64,000 bases of DNA, taken from the NCBI GenBank assembly GCA_019750335.1, contig JAIEOQ010000005.1, positions 124,001-188,000 of the forward strand. Direction: 5' to 3'. Made by a program: the position numbers and the translations under genes. This stretch comes from Candidatus Obscuribacterales bacterium (GTDB lineage Bacteria > Cyanobacteriota > Vampirovibrionia > Obscuribacterales > Obscuribacteraceae). Below, in pieces: positions 17,330 to 25,754 of this stretch (position 1 is the stretch's first letter; each line of letters opens with the position of its first letter). The notes beneath the pieces are model-generated. The model was not told the origin of the DNA and did no database searches. It saw only the letters and a list, made by a program, of their open reading frames with translations.

Positions 17330-17695
17330 ATGTACACTTGTTTTCATTGTTCAGCTGAAAATAGAGAGACTGCGCGCTTCTGTCGCTTGTGCGGAAAAAA
17401 ACGTTTAGTAGTAGTTGAAGATACACGAGCTGAACACGGGCATAATTGCTCAGCTTGCCAGCAAAAAGTGCGTGCTTCAGATAACTATTGTCTTTATTGC
17501 GGTCATCAACTGGCAGCAACAGCGGTCGCCCATAGCAAAGTATGTTTGTTTTGCCAATGTGAACTGCCGGAGAAAGCCGCTTTCTGCGCTAAATGCGGGC
17601 AAAAAACGTCTGGTAGTTCTTATGAAAAAGCCCATATCGCCGCCGGGTTATTTCACGATGACAACCCGGAATTAATGCCAAGATATGAAGCTTAG
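17330..17695 (+). CDS. Triple zinc-ribbon protein
   Basis: A protein of about 121 residues made almost only of three consecutive zinc ribbons, each with two CxxC pairs: CFHC/CRLC, CSAC/CLYC and CLFC/CAKC. The tail (HDDNPELMPRYEA) is acidic. Of two in-frame ATGs, 17330 has AAGGA at 8 nt, while for 17321 the SD would touch the start. Such double-zinc-ribbon (DZANK-like) modules usually serve in protein contacts or nucleic-acid binding; here no other domain is attached, so the role is unknown. Linked to the aminotransferase by a 1-bp gap and followed after 7 bp by the WG-repeat gene. Confidence 0.8.
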   Translation: MYTCFHCSAENRETARFCRLCGKKRLVVVEDTRAEHGHNCSACQQKVRASDNYCLYCGHQLAATAVAHSKVCLFCQCELPEKAAFCAKCGQKTSGSSYEKAHIAAGLFHDDNPELMPRYEA

Positions 17696-17702
17696 AATAT
17701 AA

Positions 17703-18896
17703 ATGAAAGTGCTTCGTGACCTTGTAAAGATCTTGTGTATATCTTTAGGAGCCGTTGTCGCTTTAATGCTGGTCGGTGCGCTAACGTGCGTGGAGCTGTA
17801 TGGGCTAATACTGGAGCCGCATGTAAATAGGCATTTATCTTCAGGGCGGTTTGCTACTTTAGATAAATCCGGAAAACTCACATTATGGCCTGAAAATACC
17901 TATGCACTTTCGAACTTTTGCGATGGGTTTGCAGTGTATAGAGAATATCAATATCCAATAGCTGAATTCTCTGCTTCAGAACTTCGCCAGCCTTTATTAG
18001 AAATGGGCAGTGGAGGACTTATAGATTATGCCGGTAGGAAATATCCCTTCAAAATGTGGTGGATTTATCCATCTAGCAGGTTAGCTCAAGGATTGATCAA
18101 TGTAGAAGACCCCTATTCAAAAAAATATTGTTATATTGGACTTGATGGCAATAAAAAAATAGCCCAAGAGTTTTCTATGGCCGCACCCTTCTCCGAAGGA
18201 CTAGCGGCTGTTTCTGTTGAGCCGTTAAGTTATCAAAAAAACTCAAGAAGAGTTGGTAAATGGGGTTACATAGATAGTTTTGGTAAATTTGTCATTCCAC
18301 CACAATATGCTGTTGCCAGTAATTTTGTTGCCGGGCGAGCTTTTGTTGAGCCAATAGATAATTTCGACAAAACATATTGTATTGATAAAACAGGAAAGAC
18401 GATTTTTGCAAATACTTCTGGTGAGCTAAGTGAGTTCACCAAAGACGGTATTGCTATCTCTCGTTCTGTAGCTCGTAAATCGCATTCTGGTGATGTTGTA
18501 TCGCGTACGACGAGCCTAGTAGACACCGATGGTAAAACGATAAAAAAAGGAGTGGCTTTTAGAAGTTTTTCCGAAGGAATGGGTGAAGTAATTAACAAAA
18601 ATGAGTTTCTTGAATTTGCAGATAAGCAAGGAAAAATTATTCTACGAACAAGGTTTAAAGCGAACTGGTTTTATCCAGTTGAATTTGGTGACAATATAGC
18701 TGCGATAGCCTTGGATGAGGTGGAGCTAGATCTAGGCAAATATGCTCCAACGATTTATCGTTTGGGGTTTATTGATAAAAAAGGCAAATTGCAAAATTTT
18801 TCGTTCGGTAATCGTATTATTACAGCTGCATACCCATTTGTTGATGATCATGCTGTGGTAAAAACTTTTGTTAAACCCAGTGTCACCAAACAGTAA
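17703..18896 (+). CDS. Membrane-anchored WG-repeat protein
   Basis: A 397-residue protein with one N-terminal membrane segment (about 8-32) and a row of WG-type repeats outside the membrane. The clearest is KWGYIDSFGKFVIPPQY; others are looser, such as YIGLDGNKKIA with AAPFSEGLAAV, YCIDKTGKTIF and FIDKKGKLQNF. WG repeats form beta-propeller-like or solenoid surfaces of unknown function, common in large environmental bacteria. The gene is visibly AT-rich (17 G+C in the 60 bases from 18121). It is collinear in repeat order with the convergent gene at 18883, whose end it overlaps by 14 bp. Confidence 0.85.
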   Translation: MKVLRDLVKILCISLGAVVALMLVGALTCVELYGLILEPHVNRHLSSGRFATLDKSGKLTLWPENTYALSNFCDGFAVYREYQYPIAEFSASELRQPLLEMGSGGLIDYAGRKYPFKMWWIYPSSRLAQGLINVEDPYSKKYCYIGLDGNKKIAQEFSMAAPFSEGLAAVSVEPLSYQKNSRRVGKWGYIDSFGKFVIPPQYAVASNFVAGRAFVEPIDNFDKTYCIDKTGKTIFANTSGELSEFTKDGIAISRSVARKSHSGDVVSRTTSLVDTDGKTIKKGVAFRSFSEGMGEVINKNEFLEFADKQGKIILRTRFKANWFYPVEFGDNIAAIALDEVELDLGKYAPTIYRLGFIDKKGKLQNFSFGNRIITAAYPFVDDHAVVKTFVKPSVTKQ

Positions 18897-19899
18897 TGGT
18901 TGCCCGGCCGTTATGAAAACTTTCTGCGCCGCGAAGTGGTGATGTTTTACCAACTAATTTAATTGACAGTAAGTTTCCGCTCTTGTCGATATAGCCCCAT
19001 GCATATTTGGCGCAGGTGGAATATTCATATTTCGTAGGAGCAAGATCTCTAATTGCTACGGCAGCGAGTCCTTCGGAAAAAGGTCCCGCTTCGTAATACT
19101 TTGGTTTGAGTAGGATTTCACCCGACGAGTTTACATAACCAAAACGTCCAGTAGCTCTATCTCGAAAGGCCCCAAGTCCTTCAGCGAAGTTGATTATCCT
19201 TAGATTGTTTATCGTGAATTTTCCGTTTTTATCGATTAAGCCATTTGGTACTTTAGGAAATTGCGTTGAAACAACAGCATAGCCATCTTTGCTATATGGA
19301 TAAATTTCTGTTATTTGCGGGTTGCTAAATACAATCTGTCCTTTGTTATCTATACAGATTGGCTTCCAGGGATTATCTAAAGTGGTGGCAACGGCTCGTT
19401 GGCAATGAAACTCGCTTACGCGAGCCAACTCCATTGGGAAAGCTTGCTTTCCAGTTGTATCTATATAGTGCCAGGGAGATGAACCAAAGGATAAATGAGC
19501 TTCATCCTCATTCTGACCAACGTAAGAAATGTCAGATACGGCAGCGAGCCCTTCGGAAAAAGGTCTAGCACGTGCATATTCTCTAGCAAAAGCATTGTTT
19601 CCGTTGCGATCAACAAAAATATAACTTCCGACGCCATGGCGTCGTTCAAGTCGAGGACCGTTGGCAAAATCATGTTCTGGTACGCCTGGGGCACCAACGA
19701 TTTCATTGCCAGAACGATCGATTGTTCTTTTATCCCAAGATATCTCGTTTATGTCATTGGGATTTGGTTCTAGAAAGAAAATTATTGTGCGGCGTATTGC
19801 ATCTCCGTAGAACAATGCAATAGCTAGGCAAAACAGACACAACAATATCTTTTTGAAGGTTATCCGATTGTTCTTGTAGTTATTGTTTATTTTGTCCAT
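18883..19899 (-). CDS. Membrane-anchored WG-repeat protein (paralogue)
   Basis: A 338-residue protein with a basic, Asn-rich N-terminus, one membrane segment (about 17-35) and WG repeats: YIFVDRNGNNAFA with ARPFSEGLAAV, HYIDTTGKQAF, CIDNKGQIVF, GLIDKNGKFTI, FGYVNSSGEILLKPKYY, and YAWGYIDKSGNL. The order and spacing match the neighbour at 17703, so the two are probably an inverted duplication. Its end overlaps that gene by 14 bp. The start ATG is at 19899; the SD is weak. It lies about 100 bp from the 3' end of tRNA-Phe, but I see no integrase or repeated tRNA end. Confidence 0.85.
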   Translation of the reverse strand: MDKINNNYKNNRITFKKILLCLFCLAIALFYGDAIRRTIIFFLEPNPNDINEISWDKRTIDRSGNEIVGAPGVPEHDFANGPRLERRHGVGSYIFVDRNGNNAFAREYARARPFSEGLAAVSDISYVGQNEDEAHLSFGSSPWHYIDTTGKQAFPMELARVSEFHCQRAVATTLDNPWKPICIDNKGQIVFSNPQITEIYPYSKDGYAVVSTQFPKVPNGLIDKNGKFTINNLRIINFAEGLGAFRDRATGRFGYVNSSGEILLKPKYYEAGPFSEGLAAVAIRDLAPTKYEYSTCAKYAWGYIDKSGNLLSIKLVGKTSPLRGAESFHNGRATITVW

Positions 19900-19999
19900 T
19901 TTGCGTCAAATGAGGCTTCTACTTGACGTGCTGTACTTAAAGCTGCGGAATGAGTACTCTCTGCTAGCTTGATACAGTAATAAGGGAATTAAATAAGTG

Positions 20000-20072
<73 letters not shown>

Positions 20073-20089
20073 ATCTCGATAGTCCAAGC

Positions 20090-20095
20090 AATATA
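20090..20095 (-). promoter_or_regulatory. Candidate extended -10 for tRNA-Phe
   Basis: On the minus strand TGGTATATT (extended -10, TGn plus TATATT) lies 17 bp before the tRNA 5' end, placing transcription start roughly 10 nt upstream of the mature end. No good -35 is visible. The tRNA may instead be read through from the gene at 20156. Confidence 0.35.
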
Positions 20096-20155
20096 CCATA
20101 CCTGAATTTAGAGCGGACTAAGTGCTGTCGGCATGTGTAGCTGAAATCAGGCTAA

Positions 20156-22642
20156 TCAAAATGTGCGCGGTGTACTGGTTGCCAACTTCTTCAAATGGAT
20201 TAATTCACTTTGCATCAGAAGAGCGGCGCCACGCCACAAATAGTGGGTAGGAATATGCTCCAGGCGAATGAAAATATCTTTTAGTGAAGTTTTTCCATTG
20301 GCATTGTGCAATATTTCTTTCATCGCTTTTATCTCTTCTTCCGAAGGCGGATCTTTCAAATCTTGCATAGCGGCAATGATATTTTGATTTTTTCCGTTTT
20401 GTTCGGGCCAAACGAAAAGATCCGTTTGTTTTATGAGTTCCTGTGCGGATAGATAGTGATCTTTAGCTAAGGCGCCATCCATCAGGATGCGCTCAAGTGA
20501 ATTGGGAACACTGAATGTTTTGTCCAGCTGTTGTACTGCAGTTAGATTGTTTTGATCCATGCCGGCTAAATCGCTGAAGTCGAAGTCACCAGCTTCGAAC
20601 AGTACCAAAAATTCAAGAATGGCTTGGGTGCCCCCGAATTTGCCCATTCTTGCTTTGGTCGGTTTACCGCTTTCCAGAAAACACCAGAACTGCTTGCCGT
20701 CTGGATTACGAACAGTGAGCACTCCGCTTTTCCGGCTAATGGCTAGGGACTGCAGCAGTGCTGCTGAATCAAAAATGTCAAGAGAGCCGCCGAGATTTGG
20801 TGATAGTTTGGTGGAGCGAAACGCTTTTGGTACTTGTTGAATCCAAACGATCCGTTCGCGTTCTTGCAGTCCGCGCGCATAAGAGAGTGCTGTTTCCATA
20901 TTAATGATCAACTGTTCGGCGTCGAAACTGTCTTCGGGGCGGTTGGTTATGCCGATGGCTGTAGACCATTTGCTTATGCCGCCGGGCCAAGCTTGTGCGT
21001 CCAAGATCTGTCTCAATCGTTGAGCGAATATGTTCGCTTTTTTAGCGTCAATGCTGCGCAAGATTACAAGAAATTGTGCACTGCCATAGCGGATCAGATG
21101 ATCGCCCCAGTTGCTTATTGATTCTGCGCGCCTTTGCTTAAGAACGGCTTCGATACGCTTGCCCAGCTCTTTAATTAATAAGTCCCCGGTTGCTCGGCCG
21201 TATTTTTCGTTGATCGCTGCTATATCGTGCCCTTCAATTAGAACTAGAGAAAAAGTTTTCAGACCTAAACTTGAATCTTCTGGTCGAGAAAGCAGTTGCG
21301 GCATTAAGTGGGTAAGATAATTTTTGTTGGGATAGCCGGTCAAAATATCTGTGCGTGCTGTTTCAACCAGTTCTTCATAAATAACGATGTGACAAAGAGC
21401 TTTAGCTGCCACTTGTGCAGCGCGATTGAGCACTCGTCGCATATGATCCAGGCTTTGCGGTTGAGCGCGCAACAAGATGGTCAAATAAGCCAAATTGCGT
21501 CCTTGAAAATGCATGGGCACGAAGACTAACTGTCGCGATCCGGTCAGTTCGGCAATTTCGCGCAAGCATAAATCGGTTATATCAATGACATCAAATATGG
21601 TGCAAGTTTCAATCTCTTGCGGAAAGGGAATTGGATGTGGTGCGGCTAGCTCACGATAAACTTCAATCGGGCTGCTTGTAAATCCAAGATACGAGACTAA
21701 GAGTGACTCGTTATTTTTATTGACGCTGAAGCACATGGCTAGATCAATTGATTGCGGAAATTCCAGGTTGAGAGCGGAAAGCAACGCATCGCCCAGCTCG
21801 TTGATCCTGGTTTTTTCATCTAAGTTATGCCGTAAATCTTCGATGAACTGATTTTCGGCTTCTTTAATATAAAGAGCGGTTTTTTCTTTGTTGACGCTGG
21901 AAATGTCTTCTTCGTAACGACGATTGAGCTTTTTGATTTTAGCTTCACGTTCATCCAGCTTGATTTGTTGTTCATCGACAACTTTCTCTTTACGCTCAAT
22001 CAGTTTGCGCAAGGAGAGTATTTCGGATACGGCAGTTTGTGTTTGGATTGGCTTAGGCGATGGAATACCGCTATCTTTGCGCTTGAAATAATTGAGTAAA
22101 TTGGTGACAGGCAGAGTTACCGACATCCAGTACATAAGCGCCGCTATAGCTATATAAGAAACAAGCATGACGCAGAGCACTGAAAGCGGTACGGTTTCAG
22201 TGAAAAAATCATTGGCTAGACCGAGCGGTGGGGAATCGTAAAAGCCAACATGTAGATTGCTGTCTTGATTTACTGCTTTAACTGATTCGTAATAAGGTTT
22301 GCCGCGCCACACCAGAGAGCGTGAAAATTCTTTGTATTCCGGAAAATTAGGACGAAAAGTTTGAGCAAAAGCAAGGGGGTTACCTTTCTTATCCGTAAAG
22401 TAATACCAAGAAAGATGGTTGTCACTCAGCTTTTCTAAAAGAGAGGCCGGAGTGGACTTTTTAAGCTTGGGTGTTTTGAAAAAACGTTGAATTTCGTCCG
22501 CGGCAACTTCTTCGGCAATGTTATCTCTGTAGCCGGAGGTGATTTTTGGATAAATTACGTTGCTCAGTCCGGCAACAATAAAAAAGCCGACGAAACAACT
22601 GAAAATAAGACGTATATAAAAGTTGTTCAAGTAGCCTGTCAA
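20156..22642 (-). CDS. Membrane sensor: extracytoplasmic region, coiled coil, GAF-like, degenerate GGDEF, DUF4388
   Basis: An 828-residue signalling protein. Membrane segments near 10-30 and 150-175 frame an extracytoplasmic sensor region. A long coiled coil (about 210-265) is followed by a GAF-like region (about 280-420) and a GGDEF-fold domain (about 430-600), seen from TDILTGYPNKNYL and GRATGDLLIKELG. The catalytic GGDEF loop is replaced by YGSAQF (519-524), so diguanylate cyclase activity is unlikely. The C-terminus has a DUF4388/PATAN domain (KSGVLTVRNPDGKQFWCFLESG), often found with response regulators and bacterial GTPase systems. It probably works as a sensor or scaffold, perhaps binding nucleotide. 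Neighbours are a single-pass membrane protein upstream and tRNA-Phe downstream. Confidence 0.82.
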   Translation of the reverse strand: MTGYLNNFYIRLIFSCFVGFFIVAGLSNVIYPKITSGYRDNIAEEVAADEIQRFFKTPKLKKSTPASLLEKLSDNHLSWYYFTDKKGNPLAFAQTFRPNFPEYKEFSRSLVWRGKPYYESVKAVNQDSNLHVGFYDSPPLGLANDFFTETVPLSVLCVMLVSYIAIAALMYWMSVTLPVTNLLNYFKRKDSGIPSPKPIQTQTAVSEILSLRKLIERKEKVVDEQQIKLDEREAKIKKLNRRYEEDISSVNKEKTALYIKEAENQFIEDLRHNLDEKTRINELGDALLSALNLEFPQSIDLAMCFSVNKNNESLLVSYLGFTSSPIEVYRELAAPHPIPFPQEIETCTIFDVIDITDLCLREIAELTGSRQLVFVPMHFQGRNLAYLTILLRAQPQSLDHMRRVLNRAAQVAAKALCHIVIYEELVETARTDILTGYPNKNYLTHLMPQLLSRPEDSSLGLKTFSLVLIEGHDIAAINEKYGRATGDLLIKELGKRIEAVLKQRRAESISNWGDHLIRYGSAQFLVILRSIDAKKANIFAQRLRQILDAQAWPGGISKWSTAIGITNRPEDSFDAEQLIINMETALSYARGLQERERIVWIQQVPKAFRSTKLSPNLGGSLDIFDSAALLQSLAISRKSGVLTVRNPDGKQFWCFLESGKPTKARMGKFGGTQAILEFLVLFEAGDFDFSDLAGMDQNNLTAVQQLDKTFSVPNSLERILMDGALAKDHYLSAQELIKQTDLFVWPEQNGKNQNIIAAMQDLKDPPSEEEIKAMKEILHNANGKTSLKDIFIRLEHIPTHYLWRGAALLMQSELIHLKKLATSTPRTF

Positions 22643-22696
22643 AATTCGGGGGAATATTGACTAATTATAACAATCAGGCTTCTTGCCGGAAATAGC

Positions 22697-23308
22697 TCAA
22701 TAAACGCTCGAACCGGGAATAACCTGGGAGCGGTTGTAAAGCCCGGACACTCTTAGTCCGTCCATGTCTTTTTTAACAAGAAAATCAGCGATAAATTGCT
22801 GTACTACCGGTCTTTGCCCCTGGTGCATGGTCAAATTGCCGGTGACACAAATAACCACTGAGCCATCAGGGTTAGCTGCTGTGGCCTGCACGTTGGATTG
22901 CTGAAAGCTGCCGCTTATGCGTCCGGTTTTAACGCCGTCAGCGATTTCGGGAGTCCAAAAAGCAGACTGAAATGTTTGGGCCGCTGCCGGTGACATCCAA
23001 GACATAGCTTGAGAATGACTTTGCCCCGCGGTTTGAGGGTTATAGTCCATAGCCGTGCCCACCCACCATTTAATGAAATCGACGGCTAGGGCCGGATCTA
23101 CCTTGCTGTTTGGATTTGCCCCTTGGGGTTGTTCGGGCTGTGTTGTCGCCGCCTGGTTAACTTCTTGGCGTGGGCCGGTCACAGTTTTATCCGAACCGCC
23201 GCCGAAACCGCCGACAAATATAGCCAAAAGCCCAACAATGACAAGCCCTAAAAGAATCTTGTCTTGAAAAATCCTCTGCACGGCTGCTCTGGCCACTTCG
23301 TAGAACAT
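22697..23308 (-). CDS. Single-pass membrane protein with extracytoplasmic domain
   Basis: A 203-residue protein: a short cytoplasmic helix, one membrane segment (about 19-36), a glycine and then Q/P/N-rich linker (about 37-70), and a folded C-terminal domain of about 130 residues (VDFIKWWVGTAMDY ... QQFIADFLVKKDMDGLRVSG). The layout of one helix plus a small alpha+beta domain resembles NTF2-like/VirB8-type periplasmic domains, but no sequence motif proves that. Start at 23308 follows GGGTAAGG. It precedes the GAF/GGDEF-like gene on the same strand by 54 bp. I assign no function. Confidence 0.6.
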   Translation of the reverse strand: MFYEVARAAVQRIFQDKILLGLVIVGLLAIFVGGFGGGSDKTVTGPRQEVNQAATTQPEQPQGANPNSKVDPALAVDFIKWWVGTAMDYNPQTAGQSHSQAMSWMSPAAAQTFQSAFWTPEIADGVKTGRISGSFQQSNVQATAANPDGSVVICVTGNLTMHQGQRPVVQQFIADFLVKKDMDGLRVSGLYNRSQVIPGSSVY

Positions 23309-23447
23309 GACGCCTTACCCTAAGAAGATCGACTAAAGACAGATAATACTATAGTGGGAAAAAGGCAAGTGGTCCATTTATCCGCGGCGCTGTACAATAT
23401 TGGGCGATTGCGACTTAATCTCTGGCCAAGAGATATGGGAAAAATTC

Positions 23448-23813
23448 ATGTCCGGTGACGATTTAAGCGATAAAGAAAACGAAGAAACACAAGTTTTAGA
23501 AGAAGCTTTGCTTGAAGTTTTTGATGATGAATCGGCGGATTTTCCGCTTTCAGCCGAACAAGCTTTAGCCAGCAGTCGTAAATATGTAGCTTATACGGTT
23601 AAGTTACCTTCCGAACAATTAGCGGCTCTGCAGTTGATTTGGCTTGAGTTGAAACGCTTGTACGGAGCACATTCTCCGGATAAAAGCGGCATTATACAGC
23701 AAGCGATTACTGAATGGTTGAAGCGTTGGGATGGGCCGGATAAGGCACAGCTGTTACGGCAGCTTTTGGAAATTCGCGAAAATACTCGTAAGCGCCAGTA
23801 TCGCAAACTTTAA
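23448..23813 (+). CDS. Small acidic protein with ribbon-helix-helix-like segment
   Basis: A 121-residue protein. The first 40 residues are strongly acidic (DDLSDKENEE, EVFDDESADF). The rest reads KYVAYTVKLPSEQLAALQLI, then two helices ending IIQQAITEWLKRW, like a ribbon-helix-helix DNA-binding fold with an enlarged first helix. The ATG at 23448 is preferred over the TTG at 23400, because a TACAAT -10-like box at 23393-23398 would put the TTG at the transcription start. The class V aminotransferase starts 1 bp after its stop, so the two are co-transcribed and this protein might regulate that operon. Confidence 0.6.
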   Translation: MSGDDLSDKENEETQVLEEALLEVFDDESADFPLSAEQALASSRKYVAYTVKLPSEQLAALQLIWLELKRLYGAHSPDKSGIIQQAITEWLKRWDGPDKAQLLRQLLEIRENTRKRQYRKL

Positions 23814-23814
23814 T

Positions 23815-24990
23815 ATGGAAAAAACTGTTTCGGAAAGACCGCTTTTGGATATGGCATTGCTCGGGCGCGAATGGCCAGAGCTCAATGAGAGTACTTATCT
23901 TAATAGCGGAAGTTGCGGTATTAAGCCGCAATCGGTTTTGAAAGCAATTGAAAATGGTTGGCAAAAGCTCAATCAAAATCCAACAATTACTACATTTCTC
24001 GATCAAGAGCCCTGGGAATCGGCACGCAAAATTTCAGCTCAGCTTTTAGGCTTGCCTGACCAATCTTTGCTTTTAACTCCGAATTCGACTTACGGTTTGC
24101 AAATGGTGATGCAAAGCTTTTTGCTTAAGCCGGGCGATGAGTTGGTAATGACAGACCACGAGCATGGTTGTGTTAACACTCTAGCTGAATATCTGACTAA
24201 AACTCGGGGCATCGTTGTAAAAAAAGCACAAATGGAGCCTTTGTCCGGCAGCGAAAAGTTGACGGACAATATTTTGCAACTAATTGGGCCGAACACTCGT
24301 TTAGTTGAAGTAAGTGAGATTGATTGTTATACGGGCTGGCGTCCAAATCTGAACCGTTTAGTAAACGAGTTACAGGGGAACTCGCTGCCGCTACTGGTGG
24401 ATGGCGCTCATACTCCGGGGCAAGGACCGCTTGCCGCTCGTGATTATCCGTTTTGGATTGGTTCGGGGCATAAATGGCTTTGCGGACCGAACGGCACCGG
24501 CTTTTTGTACGTCAATCCGCAATATAAGGAATATCTGCAACCTTTATGCGTCGGCGATCGTTTGTATCAAACCGATTTTTCCGAACTGACGCGCCTGGAA
24601 TGGCCGGGTACTTGCGATGTAGTTAGATTTGCCGGCTTGGAAGCAGCCTGCAATCTGCATTTAAGTTTAGGACAAGATAAAATTCGGGCGCGCCAATTAC
24701 AGTTGGTTGCTTATTTGCGGCAAGCTTTGAGTGCTTTTCCTGATTGTCGTATTCGCACTGCCGACATTGATTCAGAATCATCAGGCATGCTTGCTTTTCA
24801 TTTTCCAAAAGGACGTTTGCCGGAAGTTGATCTGCGCGAACAGCTCTGGCAAAAAGAGAAAGTCTGGATTCAACCGGACTTTGCCTGCCCAGAGGACATC
24901 AACTCCGGAATGCGGATATCCTGCCATGTTTATACAAAAGAGCAGGATATCGATCGCTTAATTGAAATTTTGCAGCGCTTACTTAAATAG
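23815..24990 (+). CDS. Class V aminotransferase (cysteine desulfurase/isopenicillin-N-epimerase-like)
   Basis: A 391-residue fold-type I PLP enzyme of class V. Seen: YLNSGSCGIKPQSV near the N-terminus, TPNSTYGLQMV for the phosphate site, TDHEHGCV, VEVSEIDCYTGWRPNL, LLVDGAHTPGQG with the ring-binding Asp, the Schiff-base Lys in GSGHKWLCGPNGTGFL, and the C-terminal MRISCHVYTKEQDIDRLIE. It is closest to the CefD-like and kynureninase-like branch; no conserved mobile-loop Cys typical of IscS/SufS is seen, so sulfur transfer is doubtful. The ATG at 23815 directly follows the acidic protein gene; an extended upstream reading is rejected as it lies wholly inside that gene. Confidence 0.88.
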   Translation: MEKTVSERPLLDMALLGREWPELNESTYLNSGSCGIKPQSVLKAIENGWQKLNQNPTITTFLDQEPWESARKISAQLLGLPDQSLLLTPNSTYGLQMVMQSFLLKPGDELVMTDHEHGCVNTLAEYLTKTRGIVVKKAQMEPLSGSEKLTDNILQLIGPNTRLVEVSEIDCYTGWRPNLNRLVNELQGNSLPLLVDGAHTPGQGPLAARDYPFWIGSGHKWLCGPNGTGFLYVNPQYKEYLQPLCVGDRLYQTDFSELTRLEWPGTCDVVRFAGLEAACNLHLSLGQDKIRARQLQLVAYLRQALSAFPDCRIRTADIDSESSGMLAFHFPKGRLPEVDLREQLWQKEKVWIQPDFACPEDINSGMRISCHVYTKEQDIDRLIEILQRLLK

Positions 24991-24996
24991 CCAGGT

Positions 24997-25641
24997 TTAA
25001 TGGCGCTTCAAGTGATGGTACAAATAGTAGCCAAATCCGGCTAGTCCGACAGCTACGATGGCGATGTCGAACTTATGCCAAAGATCGGTGAACACTTCCA
25101 TGTTCTCACCGAATTTGATACCAACCCAAGTTAGGAAATAGCACCAGATCCAGGAACCGATAAAGGTGAAAAGGGTAAACATGCCAAAGTGAGCTTTGAG
25201 CACACCGGCAGGGAATGAGATGAAAGTACGGACGACAGGAAGCATTCGGCAAATAAAGAAAGCCCAATCGCCCCAACGATCCACCCATTTGTCGGCATGT
25301 TCTAGATCTTTCTCTTTAAGCAAGAACCAATGTCCGTATTTTTCAACGAAAGGACGTCCACCGTACATACCGAGAAAGTAAGAAGGAATAGAACCGATTA
25401 CACAGCCGATAGCACCAGCTAATGCAGCCAAATGTATGTTCATTTTGCCTTGTTGCACAAGCACTCCGGCAGTGGGCATGATTGCTTCGCTCGGCAAAGG
25501 AATATTTGCCGATTCAATAGCCATCATGATTGCGATTCCAGGATAGCCCCAGCTGGCGACTGTCTCTCTGATCATGACTAAGATTGGATCTATAAACTGG
25601 TGTAACACGGCTTCCCTCGCGGCAAATGTCAAAGATGCCAT
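24997..25641 (-). CDS. DedA family membrane protein
   Basis: A 214-residue DedA (SNARE-associated/VTT domain) protein. Diagnostic segments: ESANIPLPSEAIMPTAGVL, GSIPSYFLGMYGGR, and the RMLPVVRTFISFPAGVL motif with both conserved arginines, then GSWIWCYFLTWVGIKFG. DedA proteins are inner-membrane flippases or transporters; characterised members flip undecaprenyl phosphate or phospholipids and affect membrane and wall homeostasis. That suits the wall and glycan genes around it. It ends 6 bp from the convergent aminotransferase. The 113 bp separating it from the S9 peptidase upstream holds nothing I recognise. Confidence 0.93.
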   Translation of the reverse strand: MASLTFAAREAVLHQFIDPILVMIRETVASWGYPGIAIMMAIESANIPLPSEAIMPTAGVLVQQGKMNIHLAALAGAIGCVIGSIPSYFLGMYGGRPFVEKYGHWFLLKEKDLEHADKWVDRWGDWAFFICRMLPVVRTFISFPAGVLKAHFGMFTLFTFIGSWIWCYFLTWVGIKFGENMEVFTDLWHKFDIAIVAVGLAGFGYYLYHHLKRH

Positions 25642-25754
25642 TCTACTGTCTTCAACGGCTTTCTACCGGAAACGGCGCTCAGCTGAAGATCTAAAGAGGC
25701 GAGGGCTATGGCTATTTGCGCCAGGGCTGGCGTATTAGCCAAGATAAGGATTGG

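Noticed and set aside
21071..21088. Active diguanylate cyclase in the DUF4388 protein
   Set aside because: The catalytic loop reads YGSAQF; key glycine and acidic residues are missing.
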